Assembly: GCF_901000735.1 (NCBI RefSeq)
Contig: NC_081547.1
Location: 18,910,838 to 18,974,837 of the forward strand
DNA: 64,000 bases
Origin: Corylus avellana
Lineage: Eukaryota; Streptophyta; Magnoliopsida; Fagales; Betulaceae
Direction of reading: 5' to 3'
Made by a program: the position numbers and the translations under genes. Shown one piece after another: positions 58,891 to 64,000 of this stretch (positions are counted from its first letter, which is position 1; every line of letters begins with the position of its first letter). The notes beneath the pieces are model-generated. The model was not told the DNA's origin. It worked only from the letters and a program-made list of their open reading frames with translations, and did not search any database.

Positions 58891-60224
58891 TTCTTTTCTC
58901 TTTTGAAGGAGAAGATGATTCCTTATTCGTATTCCTTAGGAGAATTATATGGGGAGGTGAACCGTAAAATTACTTAATTTCTCGGAGCATTACGAGAAGA
59001 AATACCCCAACTACGATTTGGAGTTAGCTACAGTAATACATGCATTGAAGGCATAGATGCATTATCTCTATGGTGACAAATGTGGAATTTCACACTCAAG
59101 AAAGATTAGAACTTTCATTTCACGGATCTGGAAAATCAAGCACAATTTGAGAGGAAAACGATTTGAGCAACTTTCCACTGTTTCTACATGAAAACGTTGT
59201 ACATAGAGAACACAACACAGTTCATTTGACAAGTTGACCCTTTTATTTGGGTAAACCAATGATTTAAGCTGTCTACGGAGAACTCAATTCATGATTTCTA
59301 CATTTTCAAACACAACACAATCAGGGAAAATCAAGCTTACCACCATCTACAAAGACAAACCAAGGACGCAGTGCCAATGCTTCGAAAAACATAAACAAAA
59401 ACACTGGATTTGGGTGGAGGAACATGCATGCGGTGGCTGTTGAAAAGATACTTTTACTTGGGTGAAGAACTATGACAACACGGTGAGTTTAGAGAAACGG
59501 TTGGAGTTAATAAGTTATTTATATTTAGCTCATATTCTCTTACAAATTAAATAGATTAATTATTAAGTTTGTAGGGTTTACCAAAGTCCACAAATCTAAT
59601 AGTTAATTTGTAAGATGATATGTGCTAAATACAGAAAAAATATTGATCCGTAACATTTATCATATGACGTTGTATAAATACATGGCTTATAGTTTTTTTT
59701 AGGTCAGTAATTAAATTGAACATATGTTATTATGTTATTGGATCTGATGCACCATACTAACGGAATCCGTCAAGATTTTGGATGAAATTTATTAGTATAA
59801 ACTTATTATTTTTGCATACTAAAAAGAGTTCTCAAAATATTTTTTATATACACAAAGTTTATTGCAAATTAATGTAAGCACATTGATTGATTTTGTAGTT
59901 TCTTTTTTTTTCAAATAATGCCAGAAGGAAAACTTTTGTTTCTCTAGATGTGATCAAAACAAATTTGTTTTTCTTATTGCAAATTTGTTTTTCTTAAGAG
60001 TTTAGTGTAGGCCAAAACAAAGGACGGGGCTTTCTAGTAATTACGACAAAAAACATGGAGTTTTAGGTATTTCTAATTGGTCACAGTAACACAAAACTAG
60101 AGAGGAAAGATAGAATCATAGAAAGTAAGAACAAGCACTTCGTTTGAGTGCCACTCTGTCTCTCCTTCTCTCTCTCTCTCTCTCTTTCTACCCCCACCGA
60201 GAAATCAGAAAAAAGGTTGAAACG
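58891..60224. other. Intergenic DNA with a gypsy RNase H relic, then the 5' flank of the next gene
   Basis: Around 58985-59070 the plus strand reads HYEKKYPNYDLELATVIHAL, then a stop, then MHYLYGD. This is the gypsy RNase H segment normally written as Y-P-x-H-D-x-E-L...H-Y-L-Y-G, so a pol fragment survives here. Bases 59100-60060 show nothing recognised. Bases 60150-60190 are a CT-rich microsatellite in the probable 5' leader of the gene starting at 60225. Confidence 0.6.
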
Positions 60225-60489
60225 ATGGGTTTTGTAATGGGGAGCTCTTGCTTTTTACACTCTCTCATCTGCCAATCACGCTTTCCTTCTTCTCCCCAAT
60301 CCATTTTCTTCTATTCCTGCACAAGAAATGCAGAGGCCAAGAGGAAGAGCATTGGTCCAAGGGCTTCTATGCACCATGAGGACCCAAACAACAATGTTCA
60401 CTGCAAGAGGAGGGCCATTCTGTTAGTGGGTATTTCAGTTCTTCCATTATTGCAACTCAGGGCCGGAGCTCTTGAAAGCACCAGAACAA
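60225..60489 (+). CDS. First coding exon of a thylakoid-lumen-targeted protein (partial)
   Basis: ATG in AAACGATGGG follows a CT-rich leader. The exon has 88 codons plus one base and ends at AACA-A|GTAAGT, a strong donor. The N-terminal 50 residues are Ser/Arg/Cys-rich without early acidic residues, like a stroma-targeting peptide. They are followed by CKRRAILLVGISVLPLLQLR and AGALES. This is a twin-Arg, a hydrophobic core and an A-x-A-like cleavage site, the classic lumen-transfer domain of Tat substrates such as PsbP-like or FKBP-like proteins. I cannot tell which family, because the mature part would be in later exons and none is recognisable up to 64000. The LINE at 61975 may lie in the next intron, or the gene may continue past the window. 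Confidence 0.65.
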
Positions 60490-61974
60490 GTAAGTTGACA
60501 ATCAAAGCTCCTAAGCTTTTAGAGATTTATGTGTTGGTTCTTTATTTTCTTCCTCCTCTTAACTTTTTCCCCTTTGTCTTGCAATTTGTATGATAAAGAA
60601 ATTCTTATTTCTGGAACAACTTGATGACTTTGGTGATATGGGCCTTCAAAATATTGCTGTTATAATGTATACTTTGGAAGGAAAGCTGTTTGGGTTTATT
60701 TTAGAGTAATTTATTCCGTACTATTTGAACTTGGAAATTAATCTTCTTATTTTTATCAAACAGTGTTTTTTCTGTTAGCTGCATTTTATTCTTTATTTTT
60801 TTTTTTTCAATTTTGTCCTTTCCTGAGCAAATTAATAGTATTGGTTAGGTAAATCTTTTAGTTTTTGGTCTGACTTTTGGGGCCGTCCAATTTGTTAATT
60901 GCGATTTCTTTGTGCTACTAAATGATTTTAATTCTTTTTTAAGGTATCCAACTATTTATGCATGATATAATGGCTGATTACCTTAAACACCTTCCAAGAC
61001 AATTGGGTTTTTCGCTGATGTAGCTTGAAGTTTGGGATGTGGTACTCATACAAATAATGGTATGAGAACCAAAGTGAAAATATAAGGATATTCAGCAGTA
61101 AATCTTGATTTGACTCACCAAGTTGTGTGAAATGGACTAGTAAACTCGGTTTTAGTGATTGGGGGAGGATGATAAGAAATTTAAGTTTTGGTGAGTTGAA
61201 AAAGTTGAGTTGGTTTTAATAGTTAGCATTAGCTGTTAAATAAAGTCTGTTTGGAACATCGAGATAAATGCGGAGCCGTATTGGTGCTTAAATATTTCTT
61301 CAAAATAGTCATTATTTTGAAACAATAATTATACAAGATATAAATTACAAATATTAGTAAAGGAACTTGGCTTAATGTAATATTTGATTTATGTGAACTC
61401 GACAATAGAGTCTGTTTAGATCATAGGATTTGAAAGTTCTTAATAGTGTAGAGTAGTTATAATTGTCTGGATTCAGGGGAATATAGAGAGAAGCTAGCTG
61501 ATCATGGTGTGACCATTGGGATTTCATATACCGTTATATTTACCCTTCTCTTCTCATTGATATGGTGAAGATTATCAATACAAAAGTGCATAATATTCTT
61601 TGATAAGTAAGTGATCATTGACAAGTAAAGCACAATAAGGAGGCGCAACCCTGTTTTACTAGAAGTATGTAAACACCCAAAAAGAAGAGTATGCAACAGA
61701 AGCATCCAAAGAGAAAATCTAAGATTCAAAATTCAAAAGGTCCAAAAACTCCCATAAATTTGGGTAGGAAAAACAACTTTGGCTGATGTCCAATCATAGT
61801 TAGAGCATAAGAACGGAAACTTCAATTTCAATGCAGGTAATTCACACCCTCTTAAAATTCTGGACATTCCTCTCTCTTCTAATACAGCACATGATACACA
61901 AGGGAACTACCTCCCAAATTTCATGAGTACGATGTCTACCAAAATTTCCCTTCCAACACATTAATAAATCGGCA
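60490..61974. other. Presumed intron of the thylakoid-targeted gene
   Basis: T-rich sequence of intronic character; I found no convincing exon with proper splice sites. Confidence 0.4.
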
Positions 61975-63432
61975 ACATGTTGGAGGCTTCCTACAAACCC
62001 AAGCATATTTGGGACGGCATTATTGAGAAGATAGACAAGTAGTGGGCTAGTTGGAAATGATGTATTTGTCGAAGGGTGGCAGGGTTACCCTTATTAAGAG
62101 TACACTTGCCAATTTACCTACGTATTTCATGTTTCTCTTTCCTTTCTCGGCGAGTGTTGGTAACTCTGTTGAGAAGCTCTAGCGTGATTTCTTGTGGAGT
62201 GAGTTTGGCAAAGAGTTCAAATATTACTTGGTGAGTTGGTACAAGGTTTGTTCACCGATCTTTGAGGGAGGGTTGGGTATTAAGAATTTGATGGTGTTCA
62301 ATTGTACTGTTTTAGGTAAATGGTTGTGGCGCTATGGGATTGAAAGAGAGGCTTGGTGGAGAGTTGTGGTGGACTCTAAATTTGCCGTTTATGGGTGGGT
62401 GGTGTTCTCTTGACCTTGTTCGAGTGTTTGGGGTGGGGTTATGGATGAATATTAGGAAAGGATATGAGAAATTCTTGTTTCATACCATTTTTAAGGTGGA
62501 AAGATGAATCCAGGGTGAGCTTTTGGCATGATCAATGGTGTGGGGGATGTGGTGTAAAGGCAACTTTTTCAGTTTTATTTGGTATTGCTTGTGCAAAAGA
62601 TGACTTTGTTGCGGCTCACTTGGAGTTTTTGGGTGGTTCCAACCAATGGAATGTAGGCTTTGCTAGAGTGGCGCACACTTGGGAGGTGGATATCTTTGCC
62701 TCATTTTTCCAGGTGTTGCACTTAGCTAGAGTGAGAAGTGGAAGTGAAGATAAGCTGTGGTGGGTCCCCTCCAAAAGAGGGTTGTTTAAGGTCAAATCCT
62801 TCTATTGCTCATTGGCTTGTATTGAAGGGTGCCACTTTCCTTGGAAGAGTGTGTGGTGGACTCAAGTTCCTTTAAGGGTGGCATTTTTTGCTTAGTCGGC
62901 AGCTCTAGGTAAGAACCTCACTATGGATAATCTCAGGAAGTAGCACGTCATCGTGATGGACAGATGTTGCATGTGTAAGATGAATGGGGAGTCTGTTGAC
63001 CACCTTCTTCTTCATTCTGACATGGCTTATGCTATTTGGATTGCCTTTTTCAATTGTTTTGGGTTGTCCCGGGTTATGCCTAGATGTGTAGTTGATTTGT
63101 TTGCCTGTTGGTGGACCTATGAAAGTTCGTGAAGTGTCGCGCAATATGGAAGATGGTGCCTACGTGCCTTCTATGGTGTTTATGGTCGGAAATGAATGAC
63201 TCAAGTTTTGAAGACTGGGAAAGGACAATGGAGATTTTATCTTTATTCTTCAAAACTTTGTATATGTGAATAGCTTCTTATGTGTCTCCTCTGTCGATTA
63301 GTTATAGTGACTTCTTTGTTCTTTTTGCTTAATCTAGTTATGTGTGTTTTTTTTTGTACACATCCTATGTACTTAGGGGCACCTTACGCTTTTAATGATA
63401 TTAGTTGATAACTTATAAAAAAAAAAAAAAAA
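61975..63432 (+). mobile_element. 5'-truncated LINE-1 with RT C-terminus, zinc-finger domain and poly(A)
   Basis: The frames read, with stops and shifts, EASYKPKHIWDGIIEKIDK, then [18 protein letters not shown] sequence, then GGLGIKNLMVFNCTVLGKWL. Further on come WWVPSKRGLFKVKSFYCSL, VWWTQVPLRVAFFA, CCMCKMNGESVDHLLLHSDM and YAIWIAFF. The order (RT C-terminal 'GGLG[I/V]xxL...NxAxLxKWLWR', then W-x-V-P-x-[K/R]-x-x-F, then C-x-x-C...[E/D]-x-x-x-H-x-[F/L]-x-x-C zf-RVT) is that of plant L1 ORF2. Poly(A) is at about 63417-63432. RT catalytic motifs and the endonuclease are missing by 5' truncation. No target duplication was found by eye. Confidence 0.88.
62192..63132 (+). pseudogene. LINE-1 ORF2 C-terminal remnant (RT end and zf-RVT)
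   Basis: Open blocks at 62192-62413 and 62464-62895 are followed by further in-frame sequence to about 63130 with stops (TAG at about 62894, TAG at 62941). Cys/His residues of the zf-RVT domain are partly kept: CCMC followed by HLLLHS, where the usual last Cys is a Ser. It encodes no functional enzyme. Confidence 0.8.
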
Positions 63433-64000
63433 ATTGTTTTAGGCATAAACCACAAAACTCCAAATAGGCCAAATACGAACAATCACAAATCTCTGGCTAT
63501 GTCATGGTGAAGAAGTAGATTATTTGCTGTCTATCCCTTGATCTATGTCGATATTTTACCTGCACCCTTGAAAATGATGAGATTGATGTCATACTCTTTA
63601 TGCTGAAAAAGAATGGTTCATGCAAGGACATAAATTTAATTTGAGAGACAGAATTCTAATGTCAAGCTGGCTCAAGCCAGAGGAACTTTTGCTAAAATAA
63701 TTAAGGAACCATCACCTCTACGCTCTCTTAAGCTTGTGCAGGGCACCTTTGGGTGTTGCAAAACTCATCGATTCCCGATATTGAGCTACTATTGGTAGAG
63801 ATTTCAATCTTAACCACAGTGCATGTTTATGATTAATGCAATGAATCCAATGGATAGTCGTCATGGAGAAGGTGAGGGGTGCATGAAAGGAGGTAGACCC
63901 TCTGTGTCACGTTGGGCCTCAGGTGGTTGTCAATTGATATAAAACTTTTTAGAATCCCAGATAAATTTACAATATCATGGGAAATGATGAAAACTTAAAT
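63433..64000. other. Intergenic or intronic DNA, nothing recognised
   Basis: No gene, repeat or element end identified in the last 570 bases. Confidence 0.4.

Overview
This is nuclear DNA from a woody or otherwise repeat-rich eudicot plant. The signs are GT-AG introns, AT-rich intergenic DNA, plant copia, Ty3/gypsy, LINE, hAT and Mutator-like elements, and genes with chloroplast or mitochondrial targeting. I cannot name the species. A 100-base run of N at 47752-47851 shows it comes from a scaffolded assembly. There is no CRISPR array, operon or recognisable tRNA/rRNA gene, and I found no convincing new biological system. Most of the interest lies in nested mobile elements and decaying genes.

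Genes. Only one gene is complete and intact: a seven-exon MYG1-family exonuclease (31375-34580, +). Two genes are represented only by a first coding exon: a weak Arg/Ser-rich exon at 141-204 (+) and a good thylakoid-targeted exon at 60225-60489 (+). A three-exon chloroplast membrane-protein gene (25963 down to 23313, -) is well preserved, but it lacks an ATG at the expected start and has a frameshift in its last exon. Two loci are pseudogenes: a YbaK-like aminoacyl-tRNA deacylase fragment (15758-17688, +), and an HpcH/HpaI-type aldolase (35487-42226, +) split by a hAT element and a 4.3-kb gypsy remnant.

Mobile DNA. 1-5000 holds a poly(A) retroposon and one copy of a 0.9-kb duplication whose partner lies at 46802-47751 beside the gap. 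5020-9407 is a long gypsy LTR that received a complete solo LTR of the same superfamily (TSD ACCAT). 9408-15374 is a patchwork of a hAT end, an Athila/Tat-type LTR with primer-binding site, other LTR fragments and a LINE 3' end. 18023-22569 is a broken copia element abutted by a 1.7-kb non-coding LTR element. 24715-25421 is a solo LTR in an intron. 26071-29366 is a 3.3-kb hAT-like nest just upstream of the chloroplast protein gene. 42307-46798 holds a second copy of the poly(A) retroposon and two MITEs. 48880-56460 is mostly gypsy debris. 56460-58890 is a Mutator-like element carrying a 1.67-kb hAT insertion with a perfect 8-bp TSD. 61975-63432 is a 5'-truncated LINE-1.

How it fits together. 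The genes do not form a pathway. The main story is insertion order, readable from target-site duplications: 5-bp for LTR elements, 8-bp for hAT, 9-bp for Mutator-like and variable for poly(A) retroposons. All exon coordinates and homologies were read by eye, without database searches.
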